NCBI GenBank assembly: GCA_041398905.1
Contig: JAWKTV010000012.1
Coordinates: 143,128 to 207,127, forward strand
Direction: 5' to 3'
DNA: 64,000 bases
DNA from: JAWKTV01 sp041398905
GTDB taxonomy: Bacteria > Planctomycetota > Planctomycetia > Planctomycetales > Planctomycetaceae
In this document: positions 28,954-39,279 of the stretch, piece by piece
Numbering within the stretch: position 1 is the stretch's first letter
Layout of the letters: every line of letters begins with the position of its first letter
The notes under the pieces: model-generated
What the model was told of the DNA's origin: nothing
The model's input: the letters and a program-made list of their open reading frames with translations, nothing else
Database searches by the model: none
Translations under genes and position numbers: made by a program

Positions 28954-30395
28954 ACGTCGTCCCTGGACAGCCTGTTTTGCCGGCTGTGGAGCGACAGACC
29001 CCAGCCCCGCCATTTGAGCCCGGGTCATTTCGTGATCGGTCGGGTCGGGTCGTCGTGCAAGGCGACCGCGTGTTTCGATGCCTGAACCGTTCGGGCTGGG
29101 ACGACTGGCGCCACGTCTCGGAGGCAGGCTTCCTGCGACAGGCGATCGCGGATCGTAAGGTCGTGCGGACTTGGGAGTCCGCGCCGCCCGCTGGGCGGTC
29201 GGTCGATACCCAGTGGGCAGGCTGGCTGGAGCACGAACGAATCCCGTTCATCTCCTATCCGTACGAATGGTCGTTCGGGATGCTGCAGCAGGCGGCATTG
29301 CTGCAACTGGACCTGATGCAGTCCGCGTTGGCGGAGGAGTGCATTCTCAAGGATGCCAGCCCGTTCAACGTGCAGTTCCGGGGAGTGGAGCCGGTGTTCA
29401 TTGACACCGCATCATTTGAGCCGCACGACGGCGGCCCGTGGGCTGGCTATCGACAGTTCTGCCAATGTTACTTGTACCCGCTGATGCTGCAGGGGTGGCG
29501 GGGAGTTGACTTTCAGCCATTGCTGCGGGGTCGGATGGCGGGCATCTCGCCGGAGGACTGCTGGCGATTGCTCGGGGCGCGCGGCCTGCTTCATCGCGGC
29601 GTGCTCTCGCACGTTTATCTGCACTCCAAGCTATCGTCCGGTGTGCGTGAGTCGTCGCGGAATATCCCGGCCTCGCTAAAGGAGAGCGGGTTCCAGAAGT
29701 CGCTGGTCGAGGCGAACGTCGCCAAACTCCGCCGCCTTGTCACTCGACTCCGCTGGCGGCCGCAGCCCTCCCGCTGGTCCAACTACGATCGGGAGAGTGA
29801 ACCAGTGAGACAAGATGGAGCCGCCAAGGAGGAGTTTGTGCGTGCCGTGGTCAACGCCCGCTCATGGGGCCAGGTGTGGGACTTCGGCTGCAATCTGGGC
29901 CGCTACTCGCGCATCGCGGCTGACCGGGCCAAGCAGGTGCTGGCGTTCGATAACGATCACGTGACGATCGAGCGGCTTTATCAGGACTTGCGGGCGGAGG
30001 GTCGGACAAACGTCCTGCCGCTCGTGTTCAATCTTGCCGATCCGTCACCGGGGCTGGGCTGGCGCGGCACGGAACGCAGCGACCTCACCCGCCGTGGCCG
30101 CCCCGACCTGACGATCTGCCTCGCGCTGATTCATCATCTCGTACTGCGGGAGAACCTGCTGCTGAGTGACGTGGTCGACTGGCTGGCGGACCTGGGGGGG
30201 ACATTGATCATCGAGTTCGTCGACAAGGCCGATCCTCAGGCGCGGTCACTGCTTTCAAATCGGGTCGACCAGTACGACGACTATTCACCAGCAGCGCTTC
30301 AGGACGCGCTGTCACGACGCTATCAGATCCGTGAATCCCGGCCGCTCCCCTCCGGCACGCGGACACTTTTCCTCGCGACGCCTCTTGCGGAGTGA
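28950..30395 (+). CDS. NoeA-like class I SAM-dependent methyltransferase
   Basis: About 481 aa from TTG 28950, which overlaps the preceding stop (TTGA). The frame is open upstream, but the coupled start excludes the shadow of the 45-aa gene. The N-terminal half carries the NoeA-like segment with LKDASPFNVQFRGVEPVFID, then WAGYRQFCQCYLYPLML. The C-terminal half is a Rossmann methyltransferase with VWDFGCNLGRYSRIAAD (SAM loop), LAFDNDHVTIERL and CLALIHHLVLRENLLLSDVV. Relatives include the nodulation protein NoeA and uncharacterised surface-glycan methyltransferases. The next gene starts seven bases later. The frame is clean. Confidence 0.82.
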   Translation: MNVVPGQPVLPAVERQTPAPPFEPGSFRDRSGRVVVQGDRVFRCLNRSGWDDWRHVSEAGFLRQAIADRKVVRTWESAPPAGRSVDTQWAGWLEHERIPFISYPYEWSFGMLQQAALLQLDLMQSALAEECILKDASPFNVQFRGVEPVFIDTASFEPHDGGPWAGYRQFCQCYLYPLMLQGWRGVDFQPLLRGRMAGISPEDCWRLLGARGLLHRGVLSHVYLHSKLSSGVRESSRNIPASLKESGFQKSLVEANVAKLRRLVTRLRWRPQPSRWSNYDRESEPVRQDGAAKEEFVRAVVNARSWGQVWDFGCNLGRYSRIAADRAKQVLAFDNDHVTIERLYQDLRAEGRTNVLPLVFNLADPSPGLGWRGTERSDLTRRGRPDLTICLALIHHLVLRENLLLSDVVDWLADLGGTLIIEFVDKADPQARSLLSNRVDQYDDYSPAALQDALSRRYQIRESRPLPSGTRTLFLATPLAE

Positions 30396-30402
30396 AGCCC
30401 CG

Positions 30403-32661
30403 GTGGCATCACATTCTTCCAGCGACATCTCAGAATCGCCACTCGGGGGAGAATCGTCGACCGCTGTCGACACGAACCTGGCGGCGGTGCGGTCGCTCCA
30501 TTGGGGGTGGGATGCGCTGCACCTCTTCTCGCTGTCGGCGTTGACGATTACCCAGCCGCTCTTGGATCGCTTGCAGCGGCATCCCGGTTATCTCGCGCAG
30601 GAGGGTCTGGGGTTGGTCGATCTCGTCTGGGTCGTGGCGCTGCTGCTGTGCGGCCCCCCCGCAGTGCTGCTGGCCGTTGAATCGCTCGCCCGGATCGGAG
30701 GACGATCGGCACGGGCGATGGCGCATCAACTGTGCATCGCCGCGCTGCTGACATGGCTGCTGGTGTCGATGCTCAAGGAACCACTCGATCCGTTACGGCA
30801 GCATGGGTTTCCGTCGGGCTTATTAACGGTGTCCCTGTCCGTCGCCATCACCTGGTGTCTGATGCGGAGTTATCGCCGCGGTGGCTGGGTGGCATCGCTG
30901 CTGAGCCTTTCGGCGATCGGGGTGGTCGTGTTCCCGGCGATGTTTTTCCACAGCCCGCGAATCTCGGCCATCTGCTTTCCGGAGCCACCCGCGCAGCAGC
31001 CCGCCCAGGCCGGACGACCAACCCCCATCGTGATGGTGGTGTTCGATGGACTGTGCTCGACAGCGCTGCTGGACGAGTCGCGGATGATCGATGCGGTTCG
31101 TTACCCGAGCTTTGCGGAGCTGGCGAGTCGCAGCCACTGGTACCGTAACACGACGACGGTGCATTACCGGACCGACCGGGCGTTGCCATCGATCCTGACG
31201 GGCCAGTTCCCCCGCGCCAGCGTGGCGCCGTTCATTTCAGAATACCCGACGAATCTGTTTCAGTTGCTCCGCGACTCAGGTCAGTACGAAATGACGGTGT
31301 TCGAGCCGTTCACCCGGCTGTGTCCGCCGTCATTGCGCGCGGTGCCAATCCCGCGGAGCACCTTCGAGCGCGTCTCTCGCGTACTGTCGACGATGACGGA
31401 CGTTCATCTGTCGACGTCGCTGCCTCACGACCTGGGACTGCCGTTGCCGGGGATTCCCCGGCCCTGGCTCCGTATGCCCGATACCGACGCTGGTTTCGGC
31501 AATGTCGTGGTCGGATCCATCAACTACGGCTGGGACGCTGAGCGACATGGCCAGGTGGCCCACTTCCTCAAGACGCTGCGCCGGGCTGATCGCCCCAGCC
31601 TGCGATTTTTGCATCTCGTGTTGCCACATTACCCGTGGATCTACCTGCCCTCGGGAAATCGGTATGCGGAGTCAAGCCCGTTCACCGACTTTCCGCTCGG
31701 AACGCGAGGAGTCGTCGGCGAGGAATGGGGTCCGGATGAATTGGCCACGACGGTGGCGTGGCAGCGTCACCTGTTGCAGTTGCAGTACTGCGACCGTGTC
31801 GTTGGCGACATCATGCACCGCCTCGACGCGGAGGGACTCTGGGACGAGTCACTGGTGATTGTGACGGCGGATCATGGTGTCGCTTTCAAGGCGGGGAAGT
31901 CGCGACGCGATCCGACGCCGCAGACGCTGCCATCGATCATGCCGGTGCCGCTGTTCATCAAACTGCCCGGACAGACTCGGCCGGAGCTGAGTGACCGGAA
32001 CGTCGAGATCATCGACATCCTGCCGACGATCGCCGATGTCGTCGACCTGACACTCCCGCACGCGACCGACGGGGCATCGCTGCTGGACCCGCGGGAGGCA
32101 CCGCGGCCACGGAAGACCTTGCTGATGCCACAAGGTGAGATCGCGGTGAACCCTGACTTCGGCGAACGCTGGAGCTATCTGGATGAGATGATTCGGCAAT
32201 TCGGGACCGGCGCACAGTCTGACCGGCTCCTCGAATCCCCCTTGCACCCGGAATGGGTTGGGAAGCCCATTACGGACTTCGCGACCGATGCGACAGGGCG
32301 TTTGCAGATCGAATTGAGCTTTGGCGGGTCCGAGGCGTCCACGGGCGAGACGGCTGTCATTCCCTGCTACTTCCAAGGTCGCGTGCTCAATCCCGATCGC
32401 ATCAAGCTGCCGGTCACGCTCGCAGTGTGTGTGAATGGCGTTGTCGCGGGCGTCACACGAACGCTGAATGACGACCTGTTTCTCGCCGACTGGTGCGTGC
32501 TGACCGACGAGTCGTTGTTCCATCTCGGAACGAACGACGTGCAGGTGTTTGAAGTGATCGAGTCGGGCCAGGATGTCGAGTTCCGCCGCTGCCTCGTGAC
32601 AGGCATGCGGACGATGCAGCAGCGTGTTCCCTCAGCGAACGCCGAGGACGCGATCGACTGA
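30403..32661 (+). CDS. Membrane-anchored alkaline-phosphatase-superfamily (sulfatase-fold) enzyme
   Basis: A 752-aa protein from GTG 30403, seven bases after the methyltransferase stop. Four to five N-terminal helices lie within about residues 30-190 (LVDLVWVVALLLCGPPAVLL; LLTVSLSVAITWCLM; SLLSLSAIGVVVFPAMFF). A sulfatase/phosphatase fold follows, with the metal-binding VMVVFDGLCSTALLD, a probable Thr nucleophile in HYRTDRALPSILTG, and the metal site IVTADHGVAF. The CxPSR formylglycine motif of true sulfatases is absent, so it should act like phosphoglycerol or phosphoethanolamine transferases (LtaS/OpgB/EptA type) or as a phosphodiesterase. The last 150 residues form an extra beta-rich domain. 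With its neighbours it suggests envelope glycan or lipid modification. Confidence 0.82.
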   Translation: MASHSSSDISESPLGGESSTAVDTNLAAVRSLHWGWDALHLFSLSALTITQPLLDRLQRHPGYLAQEGLGLVDLVWVVALLLCGPPAVLLAVESLARIGGRSARAMAHQLCIAALLTWLLVSMLKEPLDPLRQHGFPSGLLTVSLSVAITWCLMRSYRRGGWVASLLSLSAIGVVVFPAMFFHSPRISAICFPEPPAQQPAQAGRPTPIVMVVFDGLCSTALLDESRMIDAVRYPSFAELASRSHWYRNTTTVHYRTDRALPSILTGQFPRASVAPFISEYPTNLFQLLRDSGQYEMTVFEPFTRLCPPSLRAVPIPRSTFERVSRVLSTMTDVHLSTSLPHDLGLPLPGIPRPWLRMPDTDAGFGNVVVGSINYGWDAERHGQVAHFLKTLRRADRPSLRFLHLVLPHYPWIYLPSGNRYAESSPFTDFPLGTRGVVGEEWGPDELATTVAWQRHLLQLQYCDRVVGDIMHRLDAEGLWDESLVIVTADHGVAFKAGKSRRDPTPQTLPSIMPVPLFIKLPGQTRPELSDRNVEIIDILPTIADVVDLTLPHATDGASLLDPREAPRPRKTLLMPQGEIAVNPDFGERWSYLDEMIRQFGTGAQSDRLLESPLHPEWVGKPITDFATDATGRLQIELSFGGSEASTGETAVIPCYFQGRVLNPDRIKLPVTLAVCVNGVVAGVTRTLNDDLFLADWCVLTDESLFHLGTNDVQVFEVIESGQDVEFRRCLVTGMRTMQQRVPSANAEDAID

Positions 32662-32701
32662 CTCGACGACGTCATCGCCAGGCTGAGAATTCGCGAGTCT
32701 G

Positions 32702-34125
32702 TCAGTCGGCGAGTTCGTCAGTCGGCAGGCCGGCGATTACGGGCGCGGTCGCGGCCCTCCCGGCTCCGCCCGCGGGGAGTTCCTCCGCGTTCGTCGTCGG
32801 CAAAAACTCCAGCAATTGTCGCTTCACATCAGCGTAGGCCGGGTCAGCGGCGATGTTGGTCCACTCATAGGGATCGGACCGATGGTCGTACAGCTCTTCA
32901 CCGCCGTCGGCATAGCGGATGAAGCGGAACTGCTCACTGCGAAGGCTATGGTTGTCGCGGTGGAAGGTCGTCAGCGCGGGACGGTTCCACTCCGCGGCGG
33001 GGTCCACCAGCAACGGTCGCAGGCTGGAACCTTCAACATGACTGGGCAACTCGATGTCGCACAGATCGCACAAGGTCGGGTAGATCGTCATGTAGTCGAC
33101 CGGCCGAGCTGAGACGCCGGTCGTCGAAACACCGGGCACTTTCCAGACGTAGACGCTGCGGGTCGCTTCTTCCCAACGGGCGAACTTTCGCCAATGCTGC
33201 TTCTCCCCCAAATGCCAGCCGTGATCACCCCAGAGCACGACGATGGTGTTCTTGGCATGGGGAGAGCGCTCCAGCGCGTCGAGCAGTCGGCCGACCTGAC
33301 CATCGCAAAACGAAATCGTGGCGAGGTAGGCCTGCACCGCCTCCTGCCAGCGGCCCGATTCCAGCATCTTCGCGTGGTCACCATCCGCCTTGGCCATTTT
33401 AAGACCGCCGGCGGGAACGTCATCGAGGTCGCCGTCCCGGTGCGGCGGCAACTCGATCGAATCGAGCGGGAACTGGTCGAAATACTGTTTGGGCACGCTC
33501 CACGGCATATGTGGCTTGACGAGGCCGATCGCCAGAAAGAACGGCTGATCATGCTCCTGATTCAGTTTCTCGATGCCGTAGCTGACGACCTTGTAGTCGG
33601 GCATCTCTTCATCGGAACTCGCCAGCGGAGAGAACGTGATTCCGCCGACGCCCCGATCGACCGCGGACGGGTGCTGACGCAGGTTGCCGCCTCCACCGCC
33701 GGTGAAGTACTCCGTCCATTCCGGTTCGCGATGCGCGCTGCCGTGATAGATTTTCCCGGCTCCATAGACGTTGTAGCCGGCCTTGAGGAACTGCGTGGTG
33801 AGCGTGTGCGTGGTGGGAACGACGGGCCGCCAGTCCTGCCCATTGTCGTAGCAGCCGGTGGTGCTCGGCCGCATGCCGGACATCAGCGCGATGCGCGAGG
33901 GATTGCAGGCCGGCGCAGCGCAGTTGGCGTTGGCGAAGGTCACCCCTTGCGCGGCGAGCCGATCGATGTTGGGCGTCCGCGTCTGCGGGTTCCGCCCCAG
34001 ATGTCCGACCCAGTGGTTCAGGTCGTCGATGGCGATGAACAGCACGTTCGGACGCTGGGCCGCCCCGGCCCGAGGCTGACAAGACAAGTGACAACAACAG
34101 CCAGCAACGCGAATGCGCGACGCAT
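32702..34125 (-). CDS. Secreted sulfatase (iduronate-2-sulfatase-like), one indel in the signal peptide
   Basis: Arylsulfatase-family enzyme, about 474 aa. RPNVLFIAIDDLNHWVGHLG holds the first metal aspartates. The formylglycine site is CNPSR in PACNPSRIALMSG, then YGAGKIYHG, KPHMPWSVP, and the second metal site LWGDHGWHLGEKQHW. It resembles iduronate-2-sulfatases and probably acts on sulfated polysaccharides in the periplasm. A signal peptide MRRAFALLAVVVTCLVS begins at ATG 34125 but is one frame off the domain; the break lies near 34085. The domain frame itself has only a TTG start there. I take ATG 34125 plus one missing base as the true start. It converges on the phosphatase-fold gene. 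Confidence 0.9.
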
Positions 34126-34273
34126 GAGTGAGCTTCCCGCGGGGAATCGACTTGACCCGGACTCACGCAGCTTAGCGCAGTGCCGTCGGCTTCGCCAACA
34201 GGTTCGAAGCGTCGCCGCGGCGGAGCGTGGTGAACACAGGTCGCTCGATCGTCAGATGCGGCCCGCCTCGTCG

Positions 34274-35238
34274 CTACTTCTTGCGGCGGAAGAGCGACCA
34301 GCCGCCCGAGTCGGAGTTGCTGGCGTTCAAGTCGCTCGCCGATGACTTATCCGCTGCGGTCGCCCCCAGTCGGCGAATTTCCTTTTCGAGGCGGGTACGA
34401 ACCTTCTGCAGTTCGACCTGCTCGCGCGAGATGCGGGCACGCTCCAGCGAGAGTGACAGCTCCTCTTTCTGGATCTCCACGTGCAACCGCTGCTCAAGTC
34501 GTTGCAGTCGAACGGTCACGTCCTCCGGCGACTTGGCCAGGGCGTCCCAATCGAGCCGGGTAAGCGGGCGACGGGTACGGAACTCACGAATCAGGTAGGA
34601 GATGTACTCATCCCGCGCCAGAATTGAGGCGTGCAACAGAGCCGGGTTGGCCTCCGACTCGTCCACACCGGGAGGAGCCTCAATCAGCTCGAACTCTGCT
34701 TCGACGGGGGGCAGCGACTCGGCTGCTTGCGCGACGGCTGTCTCGGCCGTCGGGCTGGATGCCGGGACCGGTGGATCGGCGGGATCGCTGACGGCCGCGT
34801 AGGAGTCGCCGTAGGAAGCCGTCGATTGATAGCCGCCCCCGCTGCCCGATCCTCCCCCTGCCCCAACACCGAATCGCGAAGCAGGTCGATCAGCTTCTCC
34901 ATCCGCAGATCAAGCCGCTTGACGATCGCGGCACCATCAATCTCCTCCCAGTCCGCGAGGTGCGTCTCCATTCGTTCGAACATCTGCGAGTGCTTGCGGA
35001 GCACATCGCTCCCCATCCCGCCGCCATCCATCGTGCCGGCAAGCTGCCCCCGTTCCGCACCTGAGCGACGCAGTCGATCAGGTTGTTCGGAAGTCTTCTC
35101 CAGACGCTCGGTCAACGCCTCGACAATCTTCTCCCGATGCTGCAACTCCGCGATCAGCTCGGCGATCTGCTCCGCGGGCGTCAGCGCATCCCAATCGGCA
35201 TCGGCGTTCGTCGCCGGATTCGCACCAGAAGAGACCAT
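34274..35238 (-). CDS. Unrecognised coiled-coil protein (one indel)
   Basis: About 320 aa when joined. From ATG 35238 the N-terminal part is helical and charged (DWDALTPAEQIAELIAELQH, then EKIVEALTERLEKTSEQ). The middle after LLRDSVLGQG switches frame near 34855 in a G-rich run and becomes Gly/Ser/Tyr-rich, then Pro-rich. The C-terminal part is again a coiled coil (TVRLQRLEQRLHVEIQKEEL) ending WSLFRRKK. There is no signal peptide or membrane helix. Cytoplasmic, possibly oligomeric. No family was recognised, and no partner is evident from the neighbours. Confidence 0.65.
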
Positions 35239-35576
35239 GTTGAGCAACTCAGTTCGTGGGGAAACGATGGCCGGGTGTCCCACCCGTGTCAGACGACAGG
35301 CTGGCCCCATCGAGAGGCGGCGCCCAATGACTCTGCGGCAAAACTAGCTCACGACTTGGCGGGTGCGGCGTTCGTCGCACTGGCCGTGCCGCATGTCGAG
35401 AGTTTTTCCCCAAGCCGATTCCGGTCGTGACGATCCGTCACGTTCTACAGCTGCGCGAGCAACTGGACTCCCGGAGCGACATCGCCCCTCCAACAGCCTC
35501 GGCGGCGGGCCGGGCGACAGCCTTGGCCGGGGGGCACTCGGTGCCCATCTCATTCGCGGCGGATGGAGTGATCGTG

Positions 35577-35800
35577 TCAGTTCTGACGACGGACGATCGG
35601 CGGACAGTCTTTGTGTGGGACATCGTTCAGAGCGGTGATCCAACCGGGCAGGCACTTCTCAAACTCCTTCGGCTTGATCCGCGCCAGGATATGGTTAAAG
35701 CGATCATGCGAGGGGATGCCGCTGGCCCTGGCTGGTGATGGCATCCCGTATGGCGGACAGGGTCGTGAGGTGATCAGCGAGGCCCCGGCGGCACTCACCC
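35577..35800 (-). pseudogene. ISAs1-family transposase remnant
   Basis: The minus strand encodes SGIPSHDRFNHILARIKPKE, continuing FEKCLPGWITALNDV. This matches the segment of ISAs1/H-repeat transposases that normally reads GIPSHDTFxRVFxxLDPxxF(E)xCFxxW. Just upstream, one frame off, comes TTLSAIRDAITSQGQRHPL, which could be the N-terminal DPRxxRxxxHPL stretch. The 40 or so residues that normally lie between are missing, and the catalytic DDE part is absent downstream. It is a small dead fragment. No terminal inverted repeats were found. Confidence 0.6.
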
Positions 35801-35987
35801 GTCGGCGGCGTAGTTCGGTTTGCGCACTGCAGTTGCACTCAAACCGCCAAGCCCGTTTCAGACACCCAGCTCGTTGAGCCGCGCTGCAACCTTGGTCAAC
35901 AAGGGTACACAATGGCCTGCCAAGCCTTTGGGCGGCCGCGACTCTGGGGGCGGACGCAGCACTATGGCCCGGTGAACGGAGGCCCGT

Positions 35988-36016
35988 TTGACCGCTGGGG
36001 ACGGGACGACGATACT
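35988..36016 (+). promoter_or_regulatory. Candidate promoter of the phosphomannomutase gene
   Basis: TTGACC (35988-35993), a 17-base spacer and GATACT (36011-36016) match sigma-70 hexamers at five and four of six positions. The predicted start site is about 65 bases before the ATG at 36088. Confidence 0.5.
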
Positions 36017-36087
36017 CCCGCGAGGCTGACGGACTCGCGGTGATTTCCGAGCCTCGATCTCAAACCTTCCTTGGGCTCCACCGAACC

Positions 36088-37693
36088 ATGTTCGACCCCA
36101 CTCAGTTCAGTCGCAAGGCCGATATTCGCGGCGTCTACCCGAACGAACTCAACGAGGAACTCGCCTTCCTGACAGGGCGTTATCTGGTGCGTTACGTGGC
36201 GGGCCTGACGGGCGAGTCAGCCCCGACGATCCTGATTGGCCGCGATGGCCGCACGTCGTCGCCGGCGATCTACCGTTCGCTGGGAGAAGGCATCGCCGCT
36301 GAGGGGGGCGTCCACTGTGCGCCGGGCTGTCGACGACCGACATGATCCAGTGGGGCATCGGCACCCAACTTCAGGGAACCGTAGCGGGCGCGATGGTCAC
36401 CGCGTCGCACAATCCGGCACAATACAACGGCATCAAAATGCTGATCCGGAATCCCGAGACGGAAGGGCTGGACATCATCCGGCCGGTCGACCACTTGCGA
36501 CCGTTCTTTGAGGCCGACGGGGATTCCGCGGCCGCCCCCGAGGCGACGCGCTCCCCTACGCCGAGCAGGGCCGCTTCTCACTGCATCAGGACTTCACCGA
36601 TGCCGCGTGCGGCCAGGCTCCGCTACTGGGTCAGGCGCAGGGGAAGATCGTCCTCGATCCCGGCAATGGAGTCGGCAGCATTTTTCTGCCGCTGCTGAAC
36701 AAGTCGCTCAAAGCGCGCGACGCCGGCGTCGAGATCCTGTCGATCTTCAGTGATATTGATGGCCGGTTCCCCAACCGCCCCTCGAACCCCGGCCTGCCGG
36801 GCGCGGTCGAGGAACTGCAGGCCACTGTCGTGCGAACCAACGCGGCCTTCGGGGCCGCGTTCGATGGCGACGCGGACCGTGTCTTCATGGTCGACGAGCA
36901 GGGCGAGTTCGTCCCCGGTTCGGAGGTGCTGGCGGCTTTGGCCGCGAGTGCTCTGAAGAAGGCACAGGAGCCGGGCCGGGCGGTGGTGTTCGCGGCGGTC
37001 GCGTCCTTCGGAGTGATTGACGCCATCCGTGCGGCGGGGGCGTGCCGATCTATTGCCGTGTCGGTCAGGATGCCGCGAAGGTCGCGCTCATCAAAACCAA
37101 CGCGGTCTTCGGCGGTGAATCGTCGGCCCACTACAACTTCCCGGACACGTACTGCCTCGATTCGGGGCTGTTCGCCCTGATGACCTTCTGGAACATCCTG
37201 CTCGGAGACGGGCAGGAGCTGCTCGGAGGCTCTGGCGGACTACAAGGCGTGGCCGCACAGCGGCGAGGTCAACCTCCGCATCCATTGCGGCGACTGGCGG
37301 CAGATGAGCGGGATGGTGATCGACATGCTCAAGCAGCGGTATTCGTCGGACACGGAGAACAGCTACGTCGGCGAACTCGATGGCATCAGTGTCTACCATC
37401 CCCGGTCGCCGGACTTCGCGGGGATCGATGACTTCCTGAAGATCGACGCCGTCAACGACCCGGGGGGCAAGACGTACCGCATCGTCGCCGATGGTTATCG
37501 ACCCGACTGGTGGTTCAACGTCCGCGCGTCCAACAACGAGCCGCTGCTGCGTATCAACTTTGAATGCAGCGACCCGTCCCGGCTGCAAAGCGGGGCGAAA
37601 GCGGTGATCGACGCCGTCCACGCCTTCTGCACGAAGAATGGGGCACGGGTCGAGATCGACAGTCCGGGCAACCTGACACTGGAACTGGCGTAA
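36088..37693 (+). CDS. Phosphomannomutase/phosphoglucomutase (frame broken by several indels)
   Basis: Alpha-D-phosphohexomutase that interconverts sugar 1- and 6-phosphates for glycan precursors. MFDPTQFSRKADIRGVYPNE opens the protein. The phosphoserine loop is VTASHNPAQYNGIKM, the metal loop AAFDGDADRVFM and the sugar loop FGGESSAHYNFPD. The C-terminal domain contains ADGYRPDWWFNVRASNNEPL with the phosphate-binding RxSNxEP motif. Frame changes lie near 36315, 36540, 36600, 37035 and 37235, each a one- or two-base slip. All four domains can be read through, about 535 aa. The family is clear; glucose versus mannose preference is not. Confidence 0.88.
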
Positions 37694-37804
37694 GAACAGC
37701 AAGCAACTCACCGATCGGCGATCCCTCGCACGGTCAAATCGTTCGATCGGGCGCGGCGATCGCAGAGTGCGTGCGTCGCTGCTTACAAGGGCCCTCCTCC
37801 TCCC

Positions 37805-38115
37805 ATGCCTGCCGAACAACTGCGACTGCGTTCGGTGGCGGGGGGAACCGTGCTGGCCGTGAAAGCTCAGCCGGGAGCGAAGCGAACCGGCATCACCGGG
37901 GTGCATGACGGCCAGCTCAAAGTGTCGGTCAGTGCGCCGCCCGAGCAGGGAAAAGCAAATCAGGCGATCGCCGAGCTGCTGGCCGACGCGGCGGAGGTAC
38001 GGTCTCGCGAGGTTGCGCTTGGTGACTGGGGCGGCGGCGCTGGAAGAAGGAGTTCCGCATTGATGGAATGGCGGAGGCGGACGTACGACAGCGGCTCGCG
38101 TCGCGGCTCGGTTGA
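37805..38115 (+). CDS. DUF167 (YggU) family protein (indels)
   Basis: About 103 aa. The domain opens LAVKAQPGAKRTGITGVHDG and continues VSVSAPPEQGKANQAIAELL, the signature of DUF167/YggU, a small fold of unknown function. The end FRIDGMAEADVRQRLASRLG lies in another frame; the stop TGA is at 38113-38115. Slips lie between 38000 and 38060, around CTTGGTGACTGG and AGAAGGAG. Uncorrected, the frame would continue to 38170 over the end of the DUF58 gene. Confidence 0.82.
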
Positions 38116-38150
38116 GGAGCTGACCAGGCAGCGACGGACTCGCGTCTTTC

Positions 38151-39075
38151 TTATCGATTCCGGCCGATGAAGTACCGCTCCAGCACGCGCCAGTAAGGCT
38201 CGCTGGTGACGGCCCGCACATAGTCGGCCCCCATCGCCTTCGCGCCGGGCTTCCCAGGCGTCCAGGAACTGCCGCATCCGTTCGCGGTAGGCCTCTCGAA
38301 CCTCCGGCAGGCTGAGCCTGATCCGCTGTCCCGACTCGCTGTCGACGAACGTGCCATGATCGACGTCGGGCAGTTCCAGTTCGTCGTTGTGCAGGACGTG
38401 AAACAGCACGACTTCGCCCCCTGACCTCAGGCGCGCGGCAAGCGCGGCGGCCACCCGATCGACATCATCGAGCAGGTCACTGCAGACGACGAGCAGTGAA
38501 CGACGGGACCGCTGGCGGGCCAGCTCGTCGATCGCCTCGAAGAGCCGGGCCGACTTGCGGGGCCGCATCTGCTCCATCGACTTGAGGATCGTCGTGAGGT
38601 GCCGCATCGTCCCTTCCGGGGGGAGCGGCTTCTTCAGCCCTTCCTGGGCGAATCCAAAGGCGAAGCGATCGTGCTGCTGCATCACCAGAAAGCCGATGGC
38701 CGCCGCCAACCGGCAAGCGTAGTCGTACTTGGAGTCCACCAGGCCGCGTCCCGGGGCGGCTTCCCCCTGGTACGCCATCGACGCGGAGGCGTCGACCAGC
38801 AGGTGCAGCGTTAGCTCGGACTGGTGCTCGAACAGCTTGATGACCAGTTTGTCGCTGCGTCCGTAGACCTTCCAGTCGATGGCGGAGATTTCGTCGCCCG
38901 GCAGGTACTCGCGATAGTCGCGAAACTCGACCGACTGCCCGCGCTGCCGGGTCTGGTACTGACCGGAGAACCGTCCTTCGATCACCTTGCGGGGCGTGAG
39001 CAGGAACTGCTGCAGCCGCCGCAGGTCACGCAGCGTAAGGTAGCGGTGCTGGAAGCCGGACTGGTGGCTGAGCAT
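38151..39075 (-). CDS. DUF58 domain protein (one indel)
   Basis: About 308 aa from ATG 39075. The opening RYLTLRDLRRLQQFLLTPRK leads to FSGQYQTRQRGQSVEFRDYR and LPGDEISAIDWKVYGRSDKL, the DUF58 signature. A von Willebrand-like half follows with LLVDASASMAY, a MIDAS-type DxSxS loop, and SLLVVCSDLLDD. After FLDAWEAR the frame shifts near 38250 and ends ADYVRAVTSEPYWRVLERYF. DUF58 proteins usually lie beside a MoxR AAA+ ATPase and Bat genes, but none is adjacent here. Cytoplasmic, probably part of a MoxR-type chaperone or maturation system. Confidence 0.87.
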
Positions 39076-39279
39076 GGACCGTGGCTGTAGGCCGAGTTTC
39101 GAGACGCAGCGAACTTCGCTCCGTCGGCAGGTGTGATGTTGTGCCGCGCGGGGGAACACCGTTTACTATAGCAGCAGACTTAGGCTCCGTCGCCGATGCT
39201 CTCGAATGATGCTCGACCGCGGTCCTGATGACCGCCCCACGTTGGCACCCGGTTCCTCCCCTCTACCCCGCTCTGCAGC

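Larger units (their letters stand above)
35239..36087. other. Gene-poor region around a transposase remnant
   Basis: About 850 bases with only the transposase fragment at 35577-35800 and the promoter at 35988-36016. Several overlapping frames are open on both strands, but none has a ribosome site or consistent composition. It looks like eroded mobile-element DNA. Confidence 0.5.

Noticed and set aside
28447..29028. 193-codon minus-strand frame
   Set aside because: Overlaps the coupled 45-aa peptide and methyltransferase starts; no ribosome site and no domain.
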